Below are positions 1 to 4,884 of a stretch of 5,471 nt of DNA, one piece after another. The notes under the pieces are model-generated. The model did not search any database and was not told the DNA's origin. It saw nothing but the letters and a program-made list of their open reading frames with translations. The DNA is taken from positions 1-5,471 of the forward strand of contig DNHM01000368.1 of NCBI GenBank assembly GCA_003485885.1, given 5' to 3'. This DNA comes from Acidimicrobiaceae bacterium. Lineage in GTDB: Bacteria; Actinomycetota; Acidimicrobiia; Acidimicrobiales; UBA10347. A program made the translations under genes and the position numbers. Each line of letters starts with the position of its first letter. Positions within the stretch are counted from its first letter, which is position 1.

Positions 1-1
1 G

Positions 2-250
2 GGTTACGGCGGGCAGCAGGAAGACATTCATCTGGTGCCATGTCGTCAATTTGCCCTCGCGCCAGCCTTGGCTGAGCACGAACTACGGGGCGAAGGGATC
101 GTCGACATGCGCTGGTTCACACCAGCCGAGTTACACGAGACGAACGACAAGGTGGTGCCTGAGGGGCTCGCTGAGCTCGTTGGACGGGTTCTCGAGTTCG
201 GTGGTTCCATTGAGCCCGTGATCATCGACATCACCGAACGGCCCGCGTAG
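2..250 (+). CDS. Nudix hydrolase, C-terminal part (5' end outside window)
   Basis: The frame is open from base 2 and ends at TAG 248-250, giving 82 residues. Nudix enzymes hydrolyse nucleoside diphosphates linked to another moiety (oxidised dNTPs, ADP-sugars, NAD-type compounds). The catalytic Nudix box (GX5EX7REUXEEXGU) would lie upstream of the window and cannot be seen. The call rests on the typical end of the fold: an acidic stretch EHELRGEGI, then the strand and motif DMRWFTPAEL, then a C-terminal helix beginning VPEGLAELVGRVLEFG. In this family the RWFTPAEL segment follows the Nudix helix and often contacts substrate. The substrate class cannot be told from this fragment. A GTG at 35 could be read as a start, but the frame continues upstream without a stop and the domain would be incomplete. 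A hairpin with a T-run follows at 317-349. Family call fairly sure; specificity unknown. Confidence 0.78.
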   Translation, partial: GYGGQQEDIHLVPCRQFALAPALAEHELRGEGIVDMRWFTPAELHETNDKVVPEGLAELVGRVLEFGGSIEPVIIDITERPA

Positions 251-316
251 GAAGCGTTAAACGCCAGCGTGAAGTTGGGGCCTGTCACGTTCTGTATTTT
301 GGGAACGCCTCGTCAG

Positions 317-349
317 GAGCGTTCAAACACGCGTGTTTGGGCTCGTTTT
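317..349 (+). terminator. Probable intrinsic terminator after the Nudix gene
   Basis: The core is a perfect 16-base palindrome, CAAACACGCGTGTTTG (324-339). It is enclosed by a second pairing, GAGC (317-320) with GCTC (341-344), across a small asymmetric internal loop, and is followed by GTTTTC (345-350). It lies between convergent genes ending at 250 and 354. The T-run is on the + side only, so it best serves the Nudix gene; the minus strand has no T-tract after the stem. Folding would leave CGCG as the loop. A perfect palindrome of this length could also bind a dimeric protein. Confidence 0.6.
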
Positions 350-353
350 CGAC

Positions 354-665
354 TCAGTCTTCGAGCAGGGTGAGTAGCTCGCCCAGGGTGTGATTCGTCT
401 CGAGTGGGTGACGTAAATCGCGGTCGAAGACGATCTCATAGTGATTGCGTCGACCGACCTTGGTGTGGGTCAGGCAACCGCTCTCTTCGAGTTCATGCAC
501 GATGCGTTGCACCGCGCCTTCGGTAATGCCGACCTGGTCGGCGATTTCTCGCTGACGAATGTTGGGATTGCGACGAATCGCCACCAGCACGTGGGTGTGA
601 TTCGTAAGAAATTGCCACGGGCCCATTTTGTCGCCAGGCGAGCTCACAGGACTATCAAGTTCCAT
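354..665 (-). CDS. Winged helix-turn-helix transcriptional regulator (MarR/ArsR-like, short)
   Basis: This is a cytoplasmic DNA-binding protein of 103 residues, or 90 if translation starts at the internal ATG (624-626, Met14). The order is: a helix with WQFLTNHTHVLVAI (about 17-30), the HTH IRQREIADQVGITEGAVQRIVHELEESG (about 36-63) whose recognition helix is around EGAVQRIVHELEESG, and a wing CLTHTKVGRRNHYEIV (64-79). A short helical tail DLRHPLETNHTLGELLTLLED follows. The W-x-FLTNH-x-HVL opening and the GRRN-x-Y wing are typical of a small actinobacterial family usually annotated as MarR-like or winged HTH. It lacks the long dimerisation helices of true MarR proteins and shows no ligand- or metal-binding cysteine cluster. 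Neither start has a clear Shine-Dalgarno sequence. Met14 matches where the conserved domain begins, so the true start may be 626. Its target is unknown; autoregulation through the AT-rich upstream region is plausible. Confidence 0.85.
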   Translation of the reverse strand: MELDSPVSSPGDKMGPWQFLTNHTHVLVAIRRNPNIRQREIADQVGITEGAVQRIVHELEESGCLTHTKVGRRNHYEIVFDRDLRHPLETNHTLGELLTLLED

Positions 666-699
666 GACGGAAGAACTTACACAATCATCGGACTCATTA

Positions 700-760
700 C
701 ACGGCTATAGATAGAGGTAACTATTAAAGAGTCCTAATTGATTAACAATATTTATAAGGG
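700..760 (-). promoter_or_regulatory. AT-rich probable promoter/operator of the winged-helix regulator
   Basis: This 60-base stretch is strikingly AT-rich compared with the rest of the window and lies 35-95 bases upstream of the regulator's start. On the minus strand, TTTAAT (728 to 723) is a five-of-six match to a -10 box, and TTGTTA (748 to 743) resembles a -35 box. The two are only 14 bases apart, so they are probably not used together; TTGTTA with TAATAG (726 to 721) has a 16-base spacer but a weak -10. ATTG-ATTAA-CAAT (737-749) is a short dyad of the kind bound by winged-helix dimers. The region is convincing as a promoter; the exact boxes are not. Confidence 0.4.
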
Positions 761-787
761 GTGTCACGCGTGGCCTATTGAGAGCAG

Positions 788-806
788 TCGAGACAATGAG
801 TCTCGA
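788..806. repeat. Perfect 7-base inverted repeat with 5-base loop
   Basis: TCGAGAC (788-794) pairs with GTCTCGA (800-806) around AATGA. No T-run follows on either strand, so it is not a standard terminator. It lies in the gene-less stretch, about 120 bases upstream of the regulator's start. Confidence 0.5.
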
Positions 807-1108
807 TCGTTGTAGGTCCGTATTCGGCGGTTGAGCTCAACGAGATGACGGCCACTTTCGTTGGTGAACTTGGGCGAGTCTTTGAAAAACGGTCTCGCCC
901 TGAAATGGGAAGCTGACGAATAGCGGGCAGTTCGACGCAGGAGCTCGACCCCGCTCAGTAGACCGGTCGAGCGCAGTCCAGCACGTGTCTGCGCCCGCCT
1001 TTCCCAATGCCTCAACAGCGCTGTTGGTGAGATATTGGTGGGGCAGGAGCGCTCGCAGGAATCGTTTGATGGACAGTCGCCTCGTGGCATGAGTTGGCTG
1101 GGTTGTAT

Positions 1109-1151
1109 CCCGCTTGATCTCCCTTGGCAATCTTGAATCGCCAAGCGGGAG
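1109..1151. repeat. Nested/alternative stem-loops upstream of the DinB-like gene
   Basis: Two mutually exclusive pairings share a right arm. CCCGCTT (1109-1115) can pair with AAGCGGG (1143-1149). Alternatively CTCCC-TTGGC (1119-1128) can pair with GCCAA-GC-GGGAG (1140-1151), with a two-base bulge and an 11-base loop. The right arm ends about 20 bases before the ATG at 1173, so a 5' leader switch or a remnant terminator are both possible. No ligand-binding motif was recognised. Confidence 0.35.
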
Positions 1152-1172
1152 CGTTGGGCGTACTGTGGGCGG

Positions 1173-1706
1173 ATGGGTGAAGATGGTGATTGGACATGGG
1201 TGCTCGAGCGTCAATGCGAAGAGTGCGGGTACAAAGCTGATGCGCTGAGCCGAAATGAGCTTGGGCCGCGGGTCCGAGCTGTTGGTGGCGCGTGGCGTGA
1301 GTTGCTGGGGCGCGGTCCTGGCGTCCAGAGCCTTCGTGATGGTGATGACCGCACCTGGACGCCACTTGAGTACGGCTGCCATGTGCGCGACGTATTCAAG
1401 ATCTTTGAAGAACGCAGCCGCCAGATGTTGAAGAAACGCAAACCCCCAACGTTCAACGACTGGAACCAGGAAGTCGAAGCGGTTAAAAGCGACTATGCCA
1501 GCCAGGATCCAGCCAAGGTGGCCTATGACTTGGCATCGAACGCTGGCAAGTTCGCTGACCTGCTCGATCGGGTTGACGACGACGAATGGGATAAGGAAGG
1601 GATCCGCAGCGACGGTCCCCGTTTCACCGTGGAATCCTTAGCTCGTTACATGCTGCACGATGTCGAGCACCACCTGTGGGACGCCCGCGAACAGTTGGAT
1701 GGCTGA
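1173..1706 (+). CDS. DinB-like (DinB_2/maleylpyruvate isomerase-type) metal-binding protein
   Basis: A 177-residue cytoplasmic protein of the four-helix-bundle DinB/YfiT superfamily. Members bind a divalent metal through three histidines; characterised relatives include bacillithiol- and mycothiol-dependent transferases and isomerases, but many have no known substrate. Supporting residues are His70 in the helix EYGCHVRDVFKIFEER, and an H-x3-H in the last helix, LHDVEHHLWD (His162 and His166), giving a plausible complete triad. The N-terminus has WTWVLERQCEECGY, whose CxxC (Cys15/Cys18) is typical of one actinobacterial subgroup. Also visible are W-x-PLEY before the first His and SDGPRFTVESLARYMLHD before the second. 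The length suits the family. The ATG at 1173 places WTWVLE close to the N-terminus as in relatives; a weak GGGCGG precedes it. It is followed after 48 bases by the VOC gene in the same frame, suggesting an operon. Confidence 0.85.
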   Translation: MGEDGDWTWVLERQCEECGYKADALSRNELGPRVRAVGGAWRELLGRGPGVQSLRDGDDRTWTPLEYGCHVRDVFKIFEERSRQMLKKRKPPTFNDWNQEVEAVKSDYASQDPAKVAYDLASNAGKFADLLDRVDDDEWDKEGIRSDGPRFTVESLARYMLHDVEHHLWDAREQLDG

Positions 1707-1754
1707 GCTGCCAGATTCTGTGGACCTGGCCCGCTTGGCTACCCTGAGTCGACT

Positions 1755-2393
1755 ATGGCGGAACTTGACCACATTGTCTTTGCATGTCCCGATGTTGACG
1801 AAGGCACGCGCATCATCCACGACCTCACCGGTGCTACCGCTGTTGTTGGTGGCCCTCATGTCGGCAGGGGAACGCACAACACGCTGCTGACCTTCGACGA
1901 TCGCACGTACTTTGAGATCATCGGTAGTGATCCGGATCAACCTGAACCTGAACGTGCACGGGGGTTCGGCCTCGACGATCTCGACGGACCCAAGCTGGTG
2001 GCGTTTGCCGTGCACACGATTGGCGATGAGACGCTCGATGATCTCGCTCAAGTCGTTCGTGATGCTGGCTTCGACCCTGGTACTCATATGGCAATGAGTC
2101 GCATGAAACCCGACGGCGTTCTCCTCGAATGGGAACTCACGGCTGGCGGCGACACCGGGTTTCGACTCGAAGGGGGCATCCCGTTCGCAATCGATTGGCT
2201 CGGCGGCCCAAGCCCAGCAGCATCGCTACCATCAATGGGATCTCTTGTGAGGCTCTCGGTCACGAACCCCGATGAACGGGTTGGAACAGCGCTCACCGGT
2301 CTGGGCCTGAGCGACTCAGTTGAATTCATTCTTGGCCCAGCAAACCTCACCGTCACCATCGACACCCCAAACGGCATCGTCGAACTCTCCTAG
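1755..2393 (+). CDS. Glyoxalase-like (VOC superfamily, PF13468-type) protein
   Basis: A 212-residue cytoplasmic protein. VOC proteins are built from paired beta-alpha-beta-beta-beta modules and usually bind a metal; reactions range from glyoxalase to dioxygenase and isomerase, so the substrate cannot be named. The N-terminal module opens MAELDHIVFACPDVDEG, with His6 as a likely metal ligand. Then come LTGATAVVGGPHVGRGTHNTLL (24-45) and DRTYFEIIGSDPDQPEP (49-65), where Glu54 is another probable ligand. This H-x-G-x-GTHN plus YFEIIG-x-DP signature marks the glyoxalase-like PF13468 group. A second module runs through LVAFAV (81-86), MKPDGVLLEWEL (117-128) and LVRLSVTNPDE (164-174) to the end ITNG-like DTPNGIVEL. 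The start ATG at 1755 gives the canonical family N-terminus. The ribosome site is weak (CTGAG). Probably co-transcribed with the DinB-like gene. Confidence 0.87.
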   Translation: MAELDHIVFACPDVDEGTRIIHDLTGATAVVGGPHVGRGTHNTLLTFDDRTYFEIIGSDPDQPEPERARGFGLDDLDGPKLVAFAVHTIGDETLDDLAQVVRDAGFDPGTHMAMSRMKPDGVLLEWELTAGGDTGFRLEGGIPFAIDWLGGPSPAASLPSMGSLVRLSVTNPDERVGTALTGLGLSDSVEFILGPANLTVTIDTPNGIVELS

Positions 2394-2401
2394 ATCTGCG
2401 C

Positions 2402-2451
2402 CGTGGGGTCTGACCCTCCGTCACGTGGGGTCTGACCCTCCATGACGTGAC
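2402..2451. repeat. Tandem pair of GGGTCTGACCC-cored repeats
   Basis: Two identical 18-base copies, CGTGGGGTCTGACCCTCC, lie at 2402-2419 and 2424-2441 with a 22-base period. A partial CGTG-initiated third unit starts at 2446. Each copy holds the near-perfect dyad GGGTC-T-GACCC. GTCACG (2420-2425) and CGTGAC (2446-2451) form an outer inverted pair around copy 2. The array starts nine bases after the VOC stop. There is no T-run, so it is not a classic intrinsic terminator, although the folded RNA may help end or protect the transcript. A dispersed intergenic repeat family is likely. Confidence 0.7.
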
Positions 2452-2531
2452 TCCTACCCCGGGTCAACAAGATCACCGGGATCGTAGAGGCTTAAGGCGG
2501 ACAGCGCATGCGTCGTAGCTAGGTAGCGAAG

Positions 2532-2544
2532 CGGTCCGGGACCG
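2532..2544. repeat. Tight palindrome CGGTCC-G-GGACCG
   Basis: Six-base perfect arms sit around a single G in the intergenic region between the convergent VOC and membrane-protein genes. No T-run is adjacent. It may be a protein-binding dyad or a part of transcript-end structure for the plus strand; nothing decides between these. Confidence 0.35.
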
Positions 2545-2556
2545 TCGATGTGGTGG

Positions 2557-2596
2557 GTGGAAAACAGCGTTGGCGGAGTTCGCGTAGCCAACGCTG
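2557..2596 (-). terminator. Intrinsic terminator of the flavoprotein/membrane-protein operon
   Basis: A perfect 10-base inverted repeat, CAGCGTTGGC (2565-2574) with GCCAACGCTG (2587-2596), has a 12-base loop. Read on the minus strand it begins one base after the TAG stop of the membrane-protein gene and is followed directly by TTTT (2564 to 2561), then CCACC. Position, stem strength and T-run fit a rho-independent terminator. On the plus strand the stem is followed by ACTACCC, so it acts in one direction. Confidence 0.8.
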
Positions 2597-2597
2597 A

Positions 2598-3050
2598 CTA
2601 CCCCCAACCGCCGAGGAAGCGGCCGCCGCGGTAACGCCAGCGCAACGCGACGATCTGGAGGGGTCCGTTGGTGATGGCCCAAATGAGAAGCCAGAGCGTG
2701 ATGAACATTGTCAGGAAGGTGCTGGCTTGCACTGGTCCGGCATCCCAAGGGATCTGATTCTTCAGGAGGATCCAGACCATGGTGCCTTCGGGAACAGCGA
2801 CGATCAGGCCAAATAGTGTGGGCCAGTCCTTCTCCCACCGGTACTGCTGGAGTGCATGGTAAACGAGCTCCCACACGATGCCCGCCACGGCGACGATCAG
2901 CAGGGCAGTGAACAGAGCCTTGTAGATAGCCGACGTTTCGGCGCCCTCGGGGCGAGGGACGGCCAGCCCAATGAGAGCAGTCCACACGACACCAACGGTG
3001 CCGAGGAGCGCCAGCCGACTTTGCATGCGGCCTGCGAGTGTTGGGGTCAT
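2598..3050 (-). CDS. Small four-helix integral membrane protein, function unknown
   Basis: With the ATG at 3048-3050 the protein has 150 residues. A longer frame from 3143 would add 31 residues (MRALANASGRVAQRRSGG...), but it overlaps the upstream gene out of frame and looks non-native. The ATG at 3050 has GGGAT just before it and lies 13 bases after the upstream stop. Four hydrophobic segments are visible: about 12-31 (LALLGTVGVVWTALIGLAVP), 42-64, 78-97 (TLFGLIVAVPEGTMVWILLK) and 111-129. The hairpin loop between segments 2 and 3, HALQQYRWEKDWP, is charged, and the tail LRWRYRGGRFLGGWG is arginine- and glycine-rich and probably cytoplasmic. No catalytic or transporter motif was recognised. 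The partner is the flavoprotein upstream in the same operon, so a membrane anchor or electron-transfer role is possible but is inference only. An intrinsic terminator follows the stop at once. Confidence 0.82.
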   Translation of the reverse strand: MTPTLAGRMQSRLALLGTVGVVWTALIGLAVPRPEGAETSAIYKALFTALLIVAVAGIVWELVYHALQQYRWEKDWPTLFGLIVAVPEGTMVWILLKNQIPWDAGPVQASTFLTMFITLWLLIWAITNGPLQIVALRWRYRGGRFLGGWG

Positions 3051-3075
3051 ATCCCGGTATCTCTCATATCCCGGT
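3047..3075 (-). repeat. 12-base direct duplication at the gene junction
   Basis: On the minus strand ACCGGGATATGA occurs at 3075-3064 and again at 3058-3047, with a 17-base period. In the first copy ATATGA is read as ATA-TGA and ends the flavoprotein gene. In the second copy the same letters supply the ATG that starts the membrane-protein gene. The GGGAT within each copy is the only Shine-Dalgarno-like sequence near that start. Confidence 0.8.
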
Positions 3076-4590
3076 GTTCCTTGCCCACTTCCACCACTGC
3101 GACGTTGAGCGACCCGGCCCGATGCGTTGGCCAAAGCCCGCATCTACAAGGTTGTCATGAATCCGCAGGGCCGCGTATTGAAGCCCCAGAAACGAGTCAA
3201 CACCGGCGTAGTAACCGCCGAGTGTCATCGATCCGCTTGCAAAAATACGGCCTTCGCCGTTGTCGGCGTTGCGCACCCGAAAGTCACGTTCGACGTCGAG
3301 GCGTCCCTTAACATTTTTTCCCGCACCCACGTGGCGCAGCAGATCCATGACGACCCGATGATCTTCGATGTTGGCTTCTAGGCCGGTCGCATCGATGATG
3401 AAATCGGCGTCGTACTCGGTGGTTGGCAGGCCAGTAGTGCCACCAACCACGGTGCGGATCTGACGAGTGTCAGGAATGGGTATAACCGACTGGACCTCGC
3501 CCCGGCCCTGGAGATAGAACCCCTGCGCCTCACCCCGATCGAGTTGTTCACGCCAGTGCTTCCGGGGCGCTGTATTGGTGCCGCCGATGGCATCGATGAA
3601 GTCACGGCGGGCATCGCCTTCGAGTGATTCGAGATGGTCACGGATCTGCCCGCCCCACGCTGCCTTGGGAAAGTTGAACCCCTGATACGCCCAGCCCTTC
3701 GCAGCGGGACGGCGAAAGGTTGCCTTGTCGCCCTGAGGCCCAGCAGGGTAGTTGCGAAACAGGTGCACGATTGTGGTCTGTGCGCCGTGCTGATCGCGGT
3801 CATCGATGAGGCGCTGGAGTACTCGGCTAGCCACGATGCCTGCGCCGCGGACCAGCACCGTGCACGGGCGGCGTCGCATTTCGGCGTACACGTGATCATG
3901 CGGTTCATAGGCATTCACGACTCGTTGAAAGTCGTTGTGTTCTTTCCGGTAGGCCTGCAGATCGTCGAGGAAACGGACACCGGGGTAACCCACAGCCATA
4001 TGGATGAAACGAGACCGGAACGCAATACGTTTCGTGGCGGCCGAGCCAGCAGGTGGCGTGGAGAGCACGAAGTAGTCGCCTCGGTCCCGCCGCCGCACAT
4101 GACGAACGATGCCCGGCACCACCATCTGGTTCCAACGGATTCGAGCCGCCTCGCGGTTGAGTGACTCGTAGACCTGTCCGGCCTTTGGTGTGTAGTAGTC
4201 GGCGGCTACCGGTTCGAGCAGCACTTGCACGGCGACGCCCGGTGTCTTCTTGCCCCACGCTTCGCGCAGTGCATAACCGGGCCAACCCCAGATGCAGTCG
4301 ACGGTTGAACTTGAGTCGCTGCGCAACCGGTGTCCGCTACGAATCTGACTGTTACTTGCCAAGTATTCGTAGGTCTGAGACGGGCGCTCGAGGTCGGAGA
4401 TAACCCGAATCTGGTCAGTGGTGATCCCCGCAATCCGCAGCGTGTCGACCATGGCAAACGAACCGATTCCGCCGCCGACTGATACGAACGGCATGTCGTA
4501 CACCGGTATGCCATGGTTGGCTAAGTCCTGATCGCTCCACACCGAGCTGTCCACGAGTTGTCGACTGACGTCGCCTTGTGTGACCGACAT
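3064..4590 (-). CDS. FAD/NAD(P)-binding oxidoreductase with two Rossmann motifs
   Basis: The preferred start, ATG at 4588-4590, is preceded by TGGGGGATTC and gives 508 residues. A GTG at 4635 would add 15 unconvincing residues (MFCCGAVVSRGSGGF). Using the 508 numbering, a dinucleotide-binding motif VSVGGGIGSFAMVDTLRIAG lies at 36-55, with an acidic VISDLERP at the end of beta-2 (about 63-70). An aromatic CIWGWPGYALREAWG follows at about 99-113. A second glycine-rich motif, VLVRGAGIVASRVLQRL, lies at about 245-260. The ATG motif FIIDATGLE is at 397-405, and a C-terminal FAD-contact segment, RIFASGSMTLGGYYAGVDSF, at about 448-467. This order is that of two-dinucleotide-domain flavoproteins such as N-hydroxylating monooxygenases and thioredoxin-reductase-like enzymes. 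No disulfide CxxC is seen, so it is not a disulfide reductase. The substrate is unknown. It leads an operon with a four-helix membrane protein 13 bases downstream. Confidence 0.85.
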   Translation of the reverse strand: MSVTQGDVSRQLVDSSVWSDQDLANHGIPVYDMPFVSVGGGIGSFAMVDTLRIAGITTDQIRVISDLERPSQTYEYLASNSQIRSGHRLRSDSSSTVDCIWGWPGYALREAWGKKTPGVAVQVLLEPVAADYYTPKAGQVYESLNREAARIRWNQMVVPGIVRHVRRRDRGDYFVLSTPPAGSAATKRIAFRSRFIHMAVGYPGVRFLDDLQAYRKEHNDFQRVVNAYEPHDHVYAEMRRRPCTVLVRGAGIVASRVLQRLIDDRDQHGAQTTIVHLFRNYPAGPQGDKATFRRPAAKGWAYQGFNFPKAAWGGQIRDHLESLEGDARRDFIDAIGGTNTAPRKHWREQLDRGEAQGFYLQGRGEVQSVIPIPDTRQIRTVVGGTTGLPTTEYDADFIIDATGLEANIEDHRVVMDLLRHVGAGKNVKGRLDVERDFRVRNADNGEGRIFASGSMTLGGYYAGVDSFLGLQYAALRIHDNLVDAGFGQRIGPGRSTSQWWKWARNTGI

Positions 4591-4594
4591 GAAT

Positions 4595-4608
4595 CCCCCA
4601 CTACCTCT
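4595..4608 (-). promoter_or_regulatory. Ribosome binding site deciding the flavoprotein start
   Basis: On the minus strand the sequence GAGGTAGTGGGGGATTC precedes the ATG at 4590. GGGGGA ends three to four bases before the start and AGGT lies about 12 bases before it. The alternative GTG at 4635 has no comparable purine run, so this favours the 508-residue product. Confidence 0.55.
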
Positions 4609-4741
4609 CGAAACTACTGCACCACAGCAAAACACCAGAACAGATGAGGGTCATTCCCACGAAGGCCATGCAATCGGTGGCTCAATTCGCATGAAATCTT
4701 TCCAACTGCGAAAGTCTGTGGAGTAGGGAAGCATCTCTACC

Positions 4742-4753
4742 TATAACGCGTTA
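4742..4753 (+). promoter_or_regulatory. Candidate msrA-side -10 box with overlapping palindrome TAACGCGTTA
   Basis: TATAAC (4742-4747) matches five of six positions of the -10 consensus, but no good -35 lies 16-18 bases upstream (TGGAGT at 4719-4724 is weak). TAACGCGTTA (4744-4753) is a perfect 10-base palindrome overlapping the box, so a bound dimer would block it. The implied transcript would start at about 4753-4758 and have a leader near 130 bases. Confidence 0.35.
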
Positions 4754-4759
4754 GTAGTC

Positions 4760-4876
4760 ATGTCCACCACCGTCCGTTCGGCCCTTCCGATCGGTGCCGC
4801 CCATCTCGTAGCTCGCTTTCACCGCACGGTGGTAGACGAGGACTCTGAATCCGCCTCCCGCCGAGGCTCTATCTAG
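4760..4876 (+). CDS. Possible 38-residue upstream ORF in the msrA leader
   Basis: ATG 4760-4762 runs to TAG 4874-4876 and encodes [20 protein letters not shown] followed by an acidic and arginine-rich tail ending RRGSI. Its stop overlaps the msrA Shine-Dalgarno sequence (TAGGAGA) and lies eight bases before the msrA start, a layout that suits translational coupling. The start would be nearly leaderless if the -10 box at 4742 is used; it has no Shine-Dalgarno sequence. The peptide matches no family I know, and a frame of this length can occur by chance in GC-rich DNA. Confidence 0.22.
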   Translation: MSTTVRSALPIGAAHLVARFHRTVVDEDSESASRRGSI

Positions 4877-4884
4877 GAGAGATA
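4853..4884 (+). promoter_or_regulatory. Two mini-hairpins and ribosome binding site before msrA
   Basis: GCCTC-CCGCC-GAGGC (4853-4867) is followed two bases later by TATCT-AGGAG-AGATA (4870-4884), which abuts the ATG at 4885. The AGGAG loop of the second hairpin is the Shine-Dalgarno sequence, so folding would present it in a loop. Both stems have five pairs; the second is AU-rich and weak. Confidence 0.5.

Larger units (their letters stand above)
666..1172. other. 507-base stretch with no supported gene
   Basis: Between the regulator's start and the DinB-like gene I find no protein I would defend. Open frames here (for example minus 764-1144, and the lower part of a minus frame ending at 837) have no recognisable motif, and some continue as antisense of the neighbouring gene. 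Plus-strand frames are broken by stops every few dozen codons. The stretch holds the AT-rich promoter at 700-760, a hairpin at 788-806 and a stem-loop region at 1109-1151. It could be a decayed gene, a non-coding RNA or plain regulatory DNA; composition returns to GC-rich from about 770. Confidence 0.5.
4591..4884. other. Divergent intergenic region between the flavoprotein operon and msrA
   Basis: About 294 bases separate the two divergent starts. The plus side holds a -10-like TATAAC (4742-4747) overlapping a 10-base palindrome, a 38-codon open frame (4760-4876) and two mini-hairpins before msrA. The minus side must hold the flavoprotein promoter, but I could not pick boxes with confidence. 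A 5-base dyad CTTTC/GAAAG (4698-4714) lies in between. Confidence 0.5.

Noticed and set aside
764..1144. 126-residue minus-strand open frame in the gene-poor stretch
   Set aside because: There is no family resemblance, no ribosome site and an excess of Ser, Arg and Cys. I could not support it as a gene, though a decayed gene is not excluded.
837..1382. 181-residue minus-strand open frame
   Set aside because: Its upper half is antisense to the well-supported DinB-like gene, it has no recognisable motif, and its composition (rich in P, R, T, H) is typical of shadow frames in GC-rich DNA.
2473..2985. 170-residue minus-strand open frame overlapping the membrane-protein gene
   Set aside because: It is out of frame with the hydrophobic protein, Arg/Pro/His-rich, and it reads straight through the terminator hairpin.
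3051..3143. N-terminal extension of the membrane protein to 3143
   Set aside because: The extra 31 residues are low-complexity, overlap the upstream gene and have no ribosome site; the ATG at 3050 fits the operon spacing.
3313..3320. Run of six A on the coding strand within the flavoprotein gene, considered as a slippage site
   Set aside because: The frame continues cleanly through GKNVKG to the C-terminal FAD motif, and no alternative downstream frame looks coded.
3634..4164. 176-residue plus-strand open frame
   Set aside because: It is wholly antisense to the flavoprotein gene, which carries clear Rossmann and FAD motifs in its own frame.
4820..4831. Small dyad CACCG-CA-CGGTG
   Set aside because: It has five-base arms with a two-base centre in GC-rich DNA, which is expected by chance, and no context supports a role.
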